From assembly GCF_014692505.1 (NCBI RefSeq), contig NZ_JACNYK010000003.1, positions 62,001-126,000 of the forward strand: a stretch of DNA of 64,000 bases. The letters are read 5' to 3'. Positions 1 through 8,929 of this stretch are shown here, piece by piece. The stretch comes from Sphingobacterium arenae (GTDB lineage: Bacteria > Bacteroidota > Bacteroidia > Sphingobacteriales > Sphingobacteriaceae). The position numbers were made by a program, and so were the translations under genes. The notes under the pieces were generated by a model. It was given only the letters and a program-made list of their open reading frames with translations. It was not told where the DNA came from and made no database searches. The first letter of the stretch is position 1. Each line of letters starts with the position of its first letter.

Positions 1-204
1 TTTACCTGCGTATTCCAGTTGTTGCAATTTCTCTCGCAACGTTCGCGCCCCTACATAATCCATGGTCGGCTTTATATGGTGGGCTTTGTTTGCTATTTCT
101 ATATGTGAAGCTGATGCCACCGCCTCCTTTAAAGCGTTTAGATCAATTGGTATCTGTTCTTGATAAAGATCAAGGAACTGGGAAATCAACTCCTTGTTAT
201 ACAT
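1..204 (-). CDS. HPt (histidine phosphotransfer) domain protein, partial
   Basis: An ATG at 204 on the reverse strand opens 68 codons that run off the left edge, so the C-terminus is missing. The visible part is soluble and helical. The motif AHHIKPTMDYVG (residues 41-52) matches the HPt phospho-acceptor motif as it occurs in Bacteroidota (AHxIKP), with H42 as the expected phosphorylated histidine. HPt proteins relay phosphate between hybrid kinases and response regulators. AGGA lies about nine bases upstream of the ATG. The gene follows folK by 25 bases and could be cotranscribed with it. No kinase or receiver gene is visible, so its partners are unknown. The family call rests on one motif and the predicted helical pattern. 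Confidence 0.72.
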   Translation of the reverse strand, partial: MYNKELISQFLDLYQEQIPIDLNALKEAVASASHIEIANKAHHIKPTMDYVGARTLREKLQQLEYAGK

Positions 205-229
205 TAAGCTTTCCTGGATAAACGAGGGG

Positions 230-742
230 TTAATCAATCTGTATTGCATCGTTGTCGTTTGGTTTGTAAAGATGTACCTCTAAGTTATCTTCGCATTGCG
301 TTAACAAGTCTAATGTTGTAATACCTAATTCTGGATGAGTAAATGAAGGCGCGATTTCAGAAAGCGGAACCAATACAAACCTTCTGTCGGGAAGGTAAGG
401 GTGAGGGACGATTAAGCGATCGTGTTGAATACGGTCGTGATTAAAGTACAGAATGTCAATGTCAATTACCCTTGCGCCCCATTTCGATAGTCTTACGCGT
501 CCCAAATTATTTTCAATAGCTTGAATGTTATCTAGAACATCTAAGGGAGAAAGGTCAGTAGATATTAAAGCTACTTGATTAAGAAATACGGGTTGATCTG
601 TTACGCCCCAAGCTTCTGATTTGTAGAGCGATGAACAAGCTTCTATTTTTCCTATTTGGCTTTCTATTTCTATGAGAGCCTTTGCTAATTGCTGAGCAGG
701 ACTGCCTAAGTTTGCACCTAATAACAAAAACACTTTGTTCAT
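230..742 (-). CDS. folK: 2-amino-4-hydroxy-6-hydroxymethyldihydropteridine pyrophosphokinase
   Basis: This cytosolic folate-pathway enzyme transfers pyrophosphate from ATP to 6-hydroxymethyl-7,8-dihydropterin, making the substrate of dihydropteroate synthase. The 170-residue length is normal for a single-domain HPPK. The N-terminus has the family pattern LLLGANLG (residues 6-13). The signature WGARVIDIDIL (88-98) holds the two Mg-binding aspartates D94 and D96, and VPHPYLPDRRFVLVPL (112-127) follows. No FolB or FolP fusion is present. The gene diverges from sppA across about 80 bases and is followed closely by the HPt gene. Confidence 0.96.
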   Translation of the reverse strand: MNKVFLLLGANLGSPAQQLAKALIEIESQIGKIEACSSLYKSEAWGVTDQPVFLNQVALISTDLSPLDVLDNIQAIENNLGRVRLSKWGARVIDIDILYFNHDRIQHDRLIVPHPYLPDRRFVLVPLSEIAPSFTHPELGITTLDLLTQCEDNLEVHLYKPNDNDAIQID

Positions 743-826
743 TGTATAAAGATAAGCTAATCTATTTAAATTTCGAATTCTTCAAAAGAAACCATTAAAT
801 TAGAGTCGAAAAAATAAAGGATGATT

Positions 827-2593
827 ATGAAGTCTTTTTTTAAATATGTTTTAGCAACGATTACGGGAACGATCATTGTCTTCGTTGTCTTATTTTTAGT
901 ACTAATTGGATTTATCACAGCGACGGTGAGCAGTATAGGTGCAAAAGAGGAGGTTTATGTTCCGTCGAGTGCCGTACTTTATGTTTCGTTGGATTATAAT
1001 ATTCAAGAGCGTACAACATCAAATCCTTGGGAAAGTATGAATTTGCCAGGTTACGGAGAGATGAAAACGTTGGGATTGAATGATATCCTTTCACGTATTG
1101 CTGCAGCGAAAGATGACGATCGCATTAAAGGTATATATCTCAATCCGACATACGTTAATACTGGTATGGCGAGTTTAAAAGAGATTCGGGATGCATTAGT
1201 TGACTTTAAATCATCCGGTAAGTTTATTATAGCATATAGCGATATCTATACACAAAAAGCTTATTATACAGCGTCGGTAGCCGATGAAATTTATATGAAT
1301 CCTGAGGGTTCTTTGGAGTTTAAAGGACTTTCAGCATCCATCATGTTCATGAAAGAAGCGTTAGACAAATTGGGGATAGAGATGCAGGTTGTCAAAGTCG
1401 GTACTTATAAATCGGCTGTTGAACCTTTTATCTTGAATGAAATGAGCAGTGCTAACAGGGAACAAATGACAGCCTATTTGGAGAGTATGTATAGTGCATT
1501 CTTGGAGAACGTTTCAGAAGGAAGACATATTCCGACCGATACATTGAGAAACATCGCAAATAATTTTTTAATACGGAATGCCGATGATGCCGTTCATCAT
1601 AAATTTATCGACGGAAAATGCTATAAAGATGAAGTATTCTCTAAGTTGAAGAAGCGTCTAGAGGTCGACGAAAAAAAGGACGTTCCGGTAGTTTCTTTAT
1701 TGGATTATAATAAGGAGGTAAAAACAGAAACAAAAGGCGATCGTGTAGCTGTGTTGTATGCGTATGGTGATATTGTTGATGGCGAAGGTATGGAGGGTAA
1801 TATAGGTGGAGATAAACTTTCTCGGGAACTTCGGAAATTACGTCTTGACGATCGGGTGAAAGCAGTGGTATTGCGGGTAAATTCACCAGGTGGTTCTGCG
1901 CTGGCATCTGACATTATTGCCCGTGAGGTAGCGTTAACGAAGAAGGCAAAGCCTATTATCGTATCGATGGGAGACTATGCCGCTTCGGGTGGATATTATA
2001 TTTCTACTATGGCTGATTCTATTTTTGCTGAAAAGGAAACACTTACCGGTTCGATAGGTGTATTTGGCTTGATTCCTAATCTTCAAGGACTGCTTAACAA
2101 TAAATTGGGGATACGTGTGGACGAGGTCAAAACAGGCAAATTTGCAGATCTGATGACTTCTGTTGACCGCCCGTTGACAGAAGAGGAGAAGGTTATTATA
2201 CAGACAGAAGTTAACCGTATTTATGATACATTTACGGGCAAAGTGGCTGCTGGTCGAAATATGGAAGTATCCGCTGTGGATAGTATTGGACAGGGTAGAG
2301 TGTGGACAGGAAGCCAGGCATTGGAACGTGGACTGGTAGACGGTATCGGAAATCTTGATCGAGCTATACGGGCTGCGGCAGCAAAGGCGAAATTGAAAGA
2401 TTACAGGGTAATGTATTATCCTACACAAAAAGATCCGTTCGCGACGTTATTTAACACATCTAAGGAGCGGATAAAGATGTGGATGTTGGATGATGAGTTG
2501 GGCGAATATAGACAGCATGTTGATCAGCTTCGTACCGTATTAAAATCGTCTGGCATACAAGCCCGTATTCCGTATATGGTTGAAATTAGATAA
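827..2593 (+). CDS. sppA: Signal peptide peptidase SppA, 67K (tandem S49) type
   Basis: A membrane-anchored serine protease of family S49 that degrades cleaved signal peptides. It has the long form with two S49 domains, like E. coli SppA. After one N-terminal membrane helix, the first domain supplies the general-base lysine in [10 protein letters not shown] (K195 counted from this start). The second domain supplies the nucleophile in [11 protein letters not shown] (S387), preceded by the oxyanion-region motif [10 protein letters not shown]. Both catalytic residues are present. An in-frame ATG at 821 is possible, but the ATG at 827 has AAAGG six bases upstream and gives [10 protein letters not shown], so 827 is preferred. 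The gene is divergent from folK and pgk follows about 75 bases later. Confidence 0.95.
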   Translation: MKSFFKYVLATITGTIIVFVVLFLVLIGFITATVSSIGAKEEVYVPSSAVLYVSLDYNIQERTTSNPWESMNLPGYGEMKTLGLNDILSRIAAAKDDDRIKGIYLNPTYVNTGMASLKEIRDALVDFKSSGKFIIAYSDIYTQKAYYTASVADEIYMNPEGSLEFKGLSASIMFMKEALDKLGIEMQVVKVGTYKSAVEPFILNEMSSANREQMTAYLESMYSAFLENVSEGRHIPTDTLRNIANNFLIRNADDAVHHKFIDGKCYKDEVFSKLKKRLEVDEKKDVPVVSLLDYNKEVKTETKGDRVAVLYAYGDIVDGEGMEGNIGGDKLSRELRKLRLDDRVKAVVLRVNSPGGSALASDIIAREVALTKKAKPIIVSMGDYAASGGYYISTMADSIFAEKETLTGSIGVFGLIPNLQGLLNNKLGIRVDEVKTGKFADLMTSVDRPLTEEEKVIIQTEVNRIYDTFTGKVAAGRNMEVSAVDSIGQGRVWTGSQALERGLVDGIGNLDRAIRAAAAKAKLKDYRVMYYPTQKDPFATLFNTSKERIKMWMLDDELGEYRQHVDQLRTVLKSSGIQARIPYMVEIR

Positions 2594-2667
2594 GTAGAAT
2601 ATTCTTACTTTTTTCTATATTTAGCCCGCGGTTTAAACTGCTATTACACATAAATAAAATGACATAT

Positions 2668-3858
2668 ATGAAGACTATTGATGATTTAAGTTTCTCAGGA
2701 AAAAAGGCGCTGGTTCGAGTTGATTTTAACGTGCCTTTGGATGAGAATTTTAATATAACAGATGATAATCGTATACAGGGTGCAGCGCCTACCATCAAAA
2801 AGATTTTAGCTGATGGTGGTGCTGTCATATTGATGTCTCATTTGGGACGTCCAAAAGAGGGACCTACAGATAAATATTCGTTAAAACACATTGTCGGACA
2901 TCTGTCGCAAGTATTAGGTGTCGATGTTCAATTTGCCAATGACTGCATAGGAGAAGAAGCAATCGAAAAAAGTGCATCGTTAAAAGGTGGAGAAGTGCTT
3001 CTTTTGGAAAACTTACGCTTCTACAAAGAAGAAGAAAAGGGAGACGTTGGATTCGCTGAAAAGTTGGCAAAATTGGGCGATGTGTATGTGAACGATGCTT
3101 TTGGTACGGCACACCGTGCACATGCTTCCACGGCTGTTGTTGCGCAATTCTTTCCAAACGACAGATATGCGGGTTATCTGATGGCAGCAGAGATTAACAA
3201 TGCGGAGAAAGTAATGAACAAGCCGGAACGTCCTTTTACAGCAATTATGGGGGGGGCAAAGGTTTCAGATAAAATCCAATTGATTGAGGCACTTTTGGAT
3301 AAAGTGGATAATTTGATTATTGGAGGAGGAATGGCCTATACGTTTGTAAAAGCCCGGGGGGGAGAGATTGGAAAATCTTTAGTCGAGTTAGATAAATTAG
3401 ATCTAGCCAACGAATTAGTGAAAAAAGCAGATGAAAAGGGAGTGAATTTGGTACTTCCTACGGATGCCCAGATAGCTGATAAGTTTGCAAATGACGCGGA
3501 TACCTACAATGGACCTAATGACCAAATTCCTGCAGATAGAGAAGGATTGGATATTGGGTCGGAATCTTCTGAACATTTTGCAGAGATTATAAGTGCTTCC
3601 AATACATTGTTGTGGAACGGACCGATGGGGGTTTTTGAATTTGATACGTTTGCTAAGGGTACAAAAGCCGTCGCTGATGCGGTGGTAAAAGCGACGGAGC
3701 GTGGCGCATTTTCGCTTATTGGCGGTGGTGATTCTGCTGCTGCGGTGTCTAAGTTTGGCATGACCGAGCATGTCAGCTATGTCAGTACAGGTGGCGGTGC
3801 TTTATTAGAATATATGGAGGGTAAGGTATTACCGGGAGTAAAAGCTTTGGAAGACTAA
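2668..3858 (+). CDS. pgk: Phosphoglycerate kinase
   Basis: This glycolytic enzyme interconverts 1,3-bisphosphoglycerate plus ADP and 3-phosphoglycerate plus ATP in the cytosol. From this start the protein is 396 residues, the usual length. It shows the N-terminal signature [12 protein letters not shown], the substrate-binding SHLGRPK, the glycine-rich [10 protein letters not shown], and the nucleotide-binding [10 protein letters not shown] and GGGDSAAAV segments. An ATG nine bases upstream (2659) is in frame, but [15 protein letters not shown] is the usual beginning of the family. A clear hairpin terminator follows (3881-3910), so this is the end of the transcription unit. Confidence 0.97.
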   Translation: MKTIDDLSFSGKKALVRVDFNVPLDENFNITDDNRIQGAAPTIKKILADGGAVILMSHLGRPKEGPTDKYSLKHIVGHLSQVLGVDVQFANDCIGEEAIEKSASLKGGEVLLLENLRFYKEEEKGDVGFAEKLAKLGDVYVNDAFGTAHRAHASTAVVAQFFPNDRYAGYLMAAEINNAEKVMNKPERPFTAIMGGAKVSDKIQLIEALLDKVDNLIIGGGMAYTFVKARGGEIGKSLVELDKLDLANELVKKADEKGVNLVLPTDAQIADKFANDADTYNGPNDQIPADREGLDIGSESSEHFAEIISASNTLLWNGPMGVFEFDTFAKGTKAVADAVVKATERGAFSLIGGGDSAAAVSKFGMTEHVSYVSTGGGALLEYMEGKVLPGVKALED

Positions 3859-3880
3859 CAATAGTATATATTATAATGAA

Positions 3881-3916
3881 AATAGGGCGGACTTATTAGT
3901 CTGCCCTATTTGTTTT
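3881..3916 (+). terminator. Rho-independent terminator of pgk
   Basis: AATAGGGCGGAC and GTCTGCCCTATT form a 12-bp stem with one G-T wobble around a six-base TTATTA loop, followed by TGTTTT. It sits about 22 bases after the pgk stop and points away from the convergent outer-membrane gene, so it may work in both directions. Confidence 0.8.
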
Positions 3917-4007
3917 AAAAAGTTCTTCTTTGGTGTGTTTCCGTACGCTGACGTCGCATTTCCGTCCGGGGGTGTTGACCGAGACAAAGTTAGTATCCCA
4001 TGAAAGG

Positions 4008-6818
4008 TTAATAGCTGTAACTAAACCCAAACGTAGGGACGATTTTGTTAGAAGCTGTGTTGTCATTGATGTAGGTAAGTCTCGTTGATACATTGATGTC
4101 AGGCAATACGTATCGGAATACATTTAAGTCAGCCGACAAGCCTATGCCAAAACTTTTGGGAGCTAAGCTTTCGTCGACATTTTGGAAATCCGAAAATAAT
4201 AAGCCTTGGAAACGTTTAATGTAAGCGAGGGAACCAATGCTCCAATCGGGATAGAAAAGAGGTAGCCTATAACTTGCCATAGCTGTATTATTGACGATAG
4301 ATGAATTAAAATGTCCCCATCCCGAAACCATAGGGATATCGTACGTTCCTACATATATCCCGTTATTCTTTTGTGCGGCAAACCGCAATTGTAAGCTATG
4401 ATTTGTCCACAAGCCCGGAAAATAGAAGTTGGTGCGTAACGATAGTACTTCTCCCGATGAACCCATAGTAAATGGGCGGTGGCGAAAGGTGATACTGACG
4501 TTTTGCCCCCAACGTGGTGCCAGATCCATCTTACTTCGCATGCTATTTCGATTGATATATACTTGATAGTTCAATGGGAACGCAATGACATCCTGGAAGT
4601 TCTGTAGATTTAAACTGGTATTGTAGCGTTTTGTATAGGATGTTCCAAAATTAACACCGTAGCCGTATACCATATTGCGCCGGTATATGGAGAGTGGAAT
4701 AGACATTTCAAATGTTGCGTGATGGTCACGGTAATCAAACATCAAGATATTATTCGGGTTATTTCCCGATACGGCATTGCCTACCATTCCTCTATTCATG
4801 TAACGGGCAGTGAAGGTTGGGAAATAACGCTTATAAGAAACCTCTGCAGAGTAGCGACTTTTTGATATGTCCGGATCAAACTCATAACCGAGCTTAACCT
4901 GTGTGGTGTTTAATATATCGTTTGATAGCCAGAATACGCCTGGAATGTAGTTGTCAAAACTTTCAAAGTTGGTGCCGCTGATAGATAAACTGTGAAAATT
5001 GATAGCATGTGTGCTGGGATTGTAGTTTTTAACGACGATGGGGGAGGCCGGTTCAGTCGATAAACTGTCTCTTTGTATGGTGTTCAACGTGGGGGAAAGA
5101 TACGGGAGACGGATCTGATCACGTTGCCCGGTGGTGGAAAGAATGATTTCCTTCTCTGCAAGTTTATATCCGTTAAATTGATAATCGTTGTATAGCAGCA
5201 ATCCATTTGTGGCTATTGAAGGGTTGAATGCACCAAATGCTGCGTCTGTCAGCTTATGTTGCCCGGTATTCTTGTTGAATAGGTAGATGTTATCTATACC
5301 GTCGATGTGTGCTTTGAAAATAATATCGTCATGATAATAAAAAGGACGTTCCAACTGTTGATTTCCCCATGGAAGGAGAAGACCAGACTCTTTCGTTGTA
5401 AGGTTAAATTCCACTAGATTTGTTCCCTGTTCCGTAACGCCGATAGCCACAACTTTTTCGTCGGAGGGATGATATTTCGGCTGCTGTATGTGCATTCCAT
5501 TAGGAACGGCAATGCTATCCCGTATATCGCCAGTTTTGGAATCGAGTATAATCAATCTACTTACGTTTGCCGGATTTACTTCAACAACGACAATTTCATC
5601 GCGAATCGGATGAAAAGCGGGAGAATAAAGACGCGATGCTTTTGTTAGCGTCCTGGTGCGTCCGGTTTCTATATTATATATATTGATTACATTGTACGTT
5701 TGTTTGCCAAATCGAGCGTGCTTGCGATACTCGTCCCAAACGATCTCCTTATTTCGAAGATGAAAATAAGGGGTTATTTGCATGCCAGTTTTTACGACAC
5801 CCGTTTCATTTCCCAGACTATCTAGACGCTTGATTTCATTGATTATAGTGGGGGAGGATTTGAGTACATATAGTTCCTGGTTATCATTCATTTGAGGCAA
5901 TAAATAATCGCTGGGATATTGGCTCTCTTTCGTTTGTAGGTTTGGAGCATCTGCTGAAATAGGAGCTTCTTGTTCCCATTTTTTTGTTAGTTCCAAAATA
6001 GTGTTATCAAAAATTTGGGCAGGCGTTTCGCCCGAGACTAATTTAACTGCCCGTTGGAAATTAAAGGGACGTAATAATTTGCTGCGCATATCGGTCAGTA
6101 TTTTCTCGTGACTGGAGATGCCGTGATGATTGGTTAAGTAGGTGTTCATAAAGAAACCAATCGTATAATAGGACGGAACATTGTCTTTAAAGGAGCCCAA
6201 AACATACTTGTTAAAACTATATGATTTACCAGAAAGTATATTGGCACGTATAGGCATTTCCCAAGAGGGTAATCTGCCTCGGCCACCATCGCTATAAATT
6301 GTTTCGGTTTGCACAGCATCTCCCTCAAAATACCAGGCAGGCAAGTTCAATCCGTAGAGGGCAAAGGCGAGTTGTTCGAAAAAAGGTCTTTTTATATTTC
6401 CTGTCAATTTGTCAAATTGGGCTACATGCCGAAGCTCATGTAACGCTAAATTCGGAAGCCATTCTTGATTGTCCGCGGTGGAAGAGGGAATGGGGAACAA
6501 TTCGGATTTTCGCGGAGCGAGTTGTACAAAACCATTTTGAGTAAGATGCTCTCCTTGTAAAACTAATGTTATTTTTGGCGGTGTAATCTTCAAGAGTTTG
6601 CGACTTTTGTACTGTATTTCCGAAAGCTGTTCCGCCAGATTTTTTGCTGCGTTTTCAAAAGTATTGGGGAAGAGCAATCGAAAATTTTCTGTATCAATTT
6701 GACGCCATTTAACGGAAGAATGTGCTTGGTCATTATCAATAATCTGACTCTTCGATATATTTGAATATATCAATAATATAAATGATGCTAATATTCTGAT
6801 ATACAATTTTTTATTCAT
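4008..6818 (-). CDS. Outer-membrane protein: HEXXH metallopeptidase-like domain, propeller and C-terminal barrel
   Basis: A 936-residue secreted protein with an N-terminal signal peptide ending near KSQ (residues 20-25). Residues 127-131 read HELRH, a zinc-metallopeptidase HEXXH motif. WYFEGDA at 162-168 offers E165 as a gluzincin-type third ligand. Residues of about 270-620 contain repeated segments (for example YSPAFHPIRDEIVVVE and GAFNPSIATN) like TolB/DPP-type WD40 blades. The last 300 residues alternate aromatic-rich strands and end in SYSY, as expected for an outer-membrane barrel. No exact family name is recognised. The likely picture is a barrel-anchored protease or a structural relative with a surface or periplasmic domain. 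The gene stands alone. Confidence 0.72.
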   Translation of the reverse strand: MNKKLYIRILASFILLIYSNISKSQIIDNDQAHSSVKWRQIDTENFRLLFPNTFENAAKNLAEQLSEIQYKSRKLLKITPPKITLVLQGEHLTQNGFVQLAPRKSELFPIPSSTADNQEWLPNLALHELRHVAQFDKLTGNIKRPFFEQLAFALYGLNLPAWYFEGDAVQTETIYSDGGRGRLPSWEMPIRANILSGKSYSFNKYVLGSFKDNVPSYYTIGFFMNTYLTNHHGISSHEKILTDMRSKLLRPFNFQRAVKLVSGETPAQIFDNTILELTKKWEQEAPISADAPNLQTKESQYPSDYLLPQMNDNQELYVLKSSPTIINEIKRLDSLGNETGVVKTGMQITPYFHLRNKEIVWDEYRKHARFGKQTYNVINIYNIETGRTRTLTKASRLYSPAFHPIRDEIVVVEVNPANVSRLIILDSKTGDIRDSIAVPNGMHIQQPKYHPSDEKVVAIGVTEQGTNLVEFNLTTKESGLLLPWGNQQLERPFYYHDDIIFKAHIDGIDNIYLFNKNTGQHKLTDAAFGAFNPSIATNGLLLYNDYQFNGYKLAEKEIILSTTGQRDQIRLPYLSPTLNTIQRDSLSTEPASPIVVKNYNPSTHAINFHSLSISGTNFESFDNYIPGVFWLSNDILNTTQVKLGYEFDPDISKSRYSAEVSYKRYFPTFTARYMNRGMVGNAVSGNNPNNILMFDYRDHHATFEMSIPLSIYRRNMVYGYGVNFGTSYTKRYNTSLNLQNFQDVIAFPLNYQVYINRNSMRSKMDLAPRWGQNVSITFRHRPFTMGSSGEVLSLRTNFYFPGLWTNHSLQLRFAAQKNNGIYVGTYDIPMVSGWGHFNSSIVNNTAMASYRLPLFYPDWSIGSLAYIKRFQGLLFSDFQNVDESLAPKSFGIGLSADLNVFRYVLPDINVSTRLTYINDNTASNKIVPTFGFSYSY

Positions 6819-7517
6819 TCATATTTGCTGTGAAATACTTGCTTGCTAATATTGTTAGTTTGAAATTACTCTGTTATATGAATTATATGTTTTGTTAAAA
6901 ATTTTATTTCATTGATAATGAGTTGTTTGTGGTGTTTTTATATTGTTGTTTTTTATTAAAATACCAAGTGGTTTTATCCAATTATTAACTGACGATGATA
7001 TTAAAAAATACATATTTACATATTTGGTGTAGTCATTATATTTCGTGTGCAAGATAGGATAAAATTGTCAGATTCCCCTATTGTCACGAGTCGTTTTTGT
7101 CGGCGGTGAAAGAGGTGTTGTCGGAAGACGGAAAAGATGTAATTAAAAAATACGCTCACTGAGTTTTCGTGATAATCGAATCTGAATTGCGTATTCTTGT
7201 CTCGATAACAATAGTTAGTTTCGCAGATGGTCTTTTTCATTAATTATGTTTAGTTTACTATAGCAATGCGATATAAATATAGGACGATTGGAATAGTGAC
7301 ATGTTGGCATTTTTTTGAATAGATACGTGAGAGATGATAAAGCAGCCGTGCTCTGTTTTTGTTAGAGATCATGAATAATCCATTGGGCGTTTTGGTACGA
7401 TCATAGATGGATGTTCTCACCGAAAAAAAGTATTAGTTATTTCCAATTAAAAAGGCGACTTTTGCTGGGACAAAAATAATTGATACCCATGTAGGATTTA
7501 TAAAAATAGGAGGGCTT
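6819..7517. other. Intergenic region of about 700 bp with no supported gene
   Basis: An A+T-rich gap between two divergent genes. A 74-codon reverse-strand open frame at 7016-7240 has no recognisable motif, and its composition looks like translated non-coding DNA, so it is not called. No tRNA, riboswitch fold or strong inverted repeat is evident by eye. The two promoters for the flanking genes should lie here, but no good TTG-N19-TAnnTTTG match was found. Confidence 0.5.
7508..7514 (+). promoter_or_regulatory. Strong Shine-Dalgarno sequence of mgtE
   Basis: AGGAGGG lies three bases before the mgtE ATG at 7518, a short spacing for a long anti-SD match. Most other starts in this window have only A-rich leaders, so this complete site is unusual here and supports the chosen start. 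Confidence 0.6.
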
Positions 7518-8897
7518 ATGGAAGAACTAGAAATGCAGATAGAGCTTGTCGAAAATTGGATTGAATCTGGTGATATCGCCCAACTGCAAGATTTTCTGAA
7601 TGAGCAGAACATTTCCGACGTTGAAGAACTAATCGACAGTCTTCCGGAACATGCCGCCCTATTTATAGAAACGCTTAATATAAACCGAGCCGTCCGCGTT
7701 TTCGGTATTTTGGATTTCCCGACACAAGAACGGATATTCAAAAAATTATCAGCGAATAAAGCCCGCGAGCTGATTAATGAAATGCCTCCTGATGATCGTA
7801 CGTCCTTTTTTAGCGAGTTGAAAGGTGACGTCGTCAAGCATCTTATCATCATGCTTTCTCCGGACGAGCGAAAAGAGGCTTTGTCTCTTTTAGGTTATCC
7901 CGAAGATAGCGTGGGACGTTTGATGACTCCCGATTATATCACCGTAAAGCCTCATTGGACGATCACTCGGGTGTTAGACCACGTAAGACGCTATGGTAAT
8001 GCATCGGAGACGATTGACGTGCTATATGTTATCGATAGCGAGGGGCGTCTGATGGATGACCTTCGTATTCGGGATATTCTTATTTCAGATCTCGACACCA
8101 AGGTTGAAGATTTGATTGATAGCCGTTTAATATCATTGCATGCTGACGACCCGCAGGAGGAAGCTGTCAACGTCTTCCGGATGAATAACCGGGTCGCCCT
8201 TCCGGTCGTGGATGAGCAGGATATTATGCTGGGCATTGTGACGATAGATGATATCCTTTGGGTGGCTAACGAAGAATATACCGAAGATATGCAACGTATC
8301 GGGGGTACGGAAGCGTTAGATGAACCTTATTTGGATGTTTCTGTCTTCCATTTAGTGAAAAAGCGCGGAGGATGGTTGGTCGTATTGTTTTTAGGGCAAT
8401 TGTTGACGGCTACAGTGATCGAACATTTTGAAGGAGAATTGGAGAAGGCGGTATTTTTGATGGCATTGATGCCCTTGATTATGTCTAGCGGTGGGAATAG
8501 TGGTTCGCAGGCTTCCACGTTGATTATTCAGGCGATGGCGATGGGAGAGGTTACGCTACGGGATTGGTGGCGTGTCATGAAGCGTGAGATACTTTCGGGG
8601 CTATTCCTAGGACTGATATTAGGTGCTTTAGGGTTTGCCCGTATTGCAGGGTGGGAAGCTTTTGCCCATGCCTATGGCGAATATTGGGTTTTGGTAGGTA
8701 TTGTCGTCAGTTTGTCTTTGGTTGGGGTGGTTATGTGGGGTTCGTTGACCGGTTCGATGTTGCCTTTTATTCTACGCCGTTGTGGTGCAGATCCGGCAAG
8801 TTCTTCCGCACCATTTGTCTCCACATTGGTGGATGTCACGGGCCTGATTATCTATTTCACGATCGCCACGCTGATATTGGGGGGTGTGCTTCTGTAG
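7518..8897 (+). CDS. mgtE: Magnesium transporter MgtE
   Basis: An inner-membrane Mg2+ channel/transporter of normal length (459 residues). The N-terminal helical N domain (about 1-130) and two CBS domains (about 135-260) form the cytosolic Mg2+ sensor. Five membrane helices follow from about residue 285. The pore region carries MSSGGNSGSQASTL, the conserved GGNSGxQ signature, and the last helix has D439 in VDVTGLIIYF, matching the Mg-selective aspartate of the family. No M-box-like leader is evident. The gene is monocistronic, and the convergent ybbP-like gene ends 32 bases downstream. Confidence 0.95.
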   Translation: MEELEMQIELVENWIESGDIAQLQDFLNEQNISDVEELIDSLPEHAALFIETLNINRAVRVFGILDFPTQERIFKKLSANKARELINEMPPDDRTSFFSELKGDVVKHLIIMLSPDERKEALSLLGYPEDSVGRLMTPDYITVKPHWTITRVLDHVRRYGNASETIDVLYVIDSEGRLMDDLRIRDILISDLDTKVEDLIDSRLISLHADDPQEEAVNVFRMNNRVALPVVDEQDIMLGIVTIDDILWVANEEYTEDMQRIGGTEALDEPYLDVSVFHLVKKRGGWLVVLFLGQLLTATVIEHFEGELEKAVFLMALMPLIMSSGGNSGSQASTLIIQAMAMGEVTLRDWWRVMKREILSGLFLGLILGALGFARIAGWEAFAHAYGEYWVLVGIVVSLSLVGVVMWGSLTGSMLPFILRRCGADPASSSAPFVSTLVDVTGLIIYFTIATLILGGVLL

Positions 8898-8929
8898 CCG
8901 TAATCGGATCACGTGCCTGCGGAACTTTG

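Noticed and set aside
1934-2428. A 164-codon antisense frame in sppA
   Set aside because: The sense frame has intact catalytic S49 motifs here; the antisense protein has no recognisable pattern.
2616-2623. TATATTTA as a -7 promoter element of pgk
   Set aside because: No TTG at a suitable distance and an imperfect TTTG end; not strong enough to report as a feature.
7016-7240. A 74-codon reverse-strand open frame in the large intergenic gap
   Set aside because: No recognisable motif, atypical amino-acid composition and no coherent domain pattern; it reads like translated non-coding DNA.
7250-7517. M-box (Mg2+) riboswitch in front of mgtE
   Set aside because: No conserved M-box pattern or strong set of paired helices is visible; only A+T-rich sequence and a strong SD.
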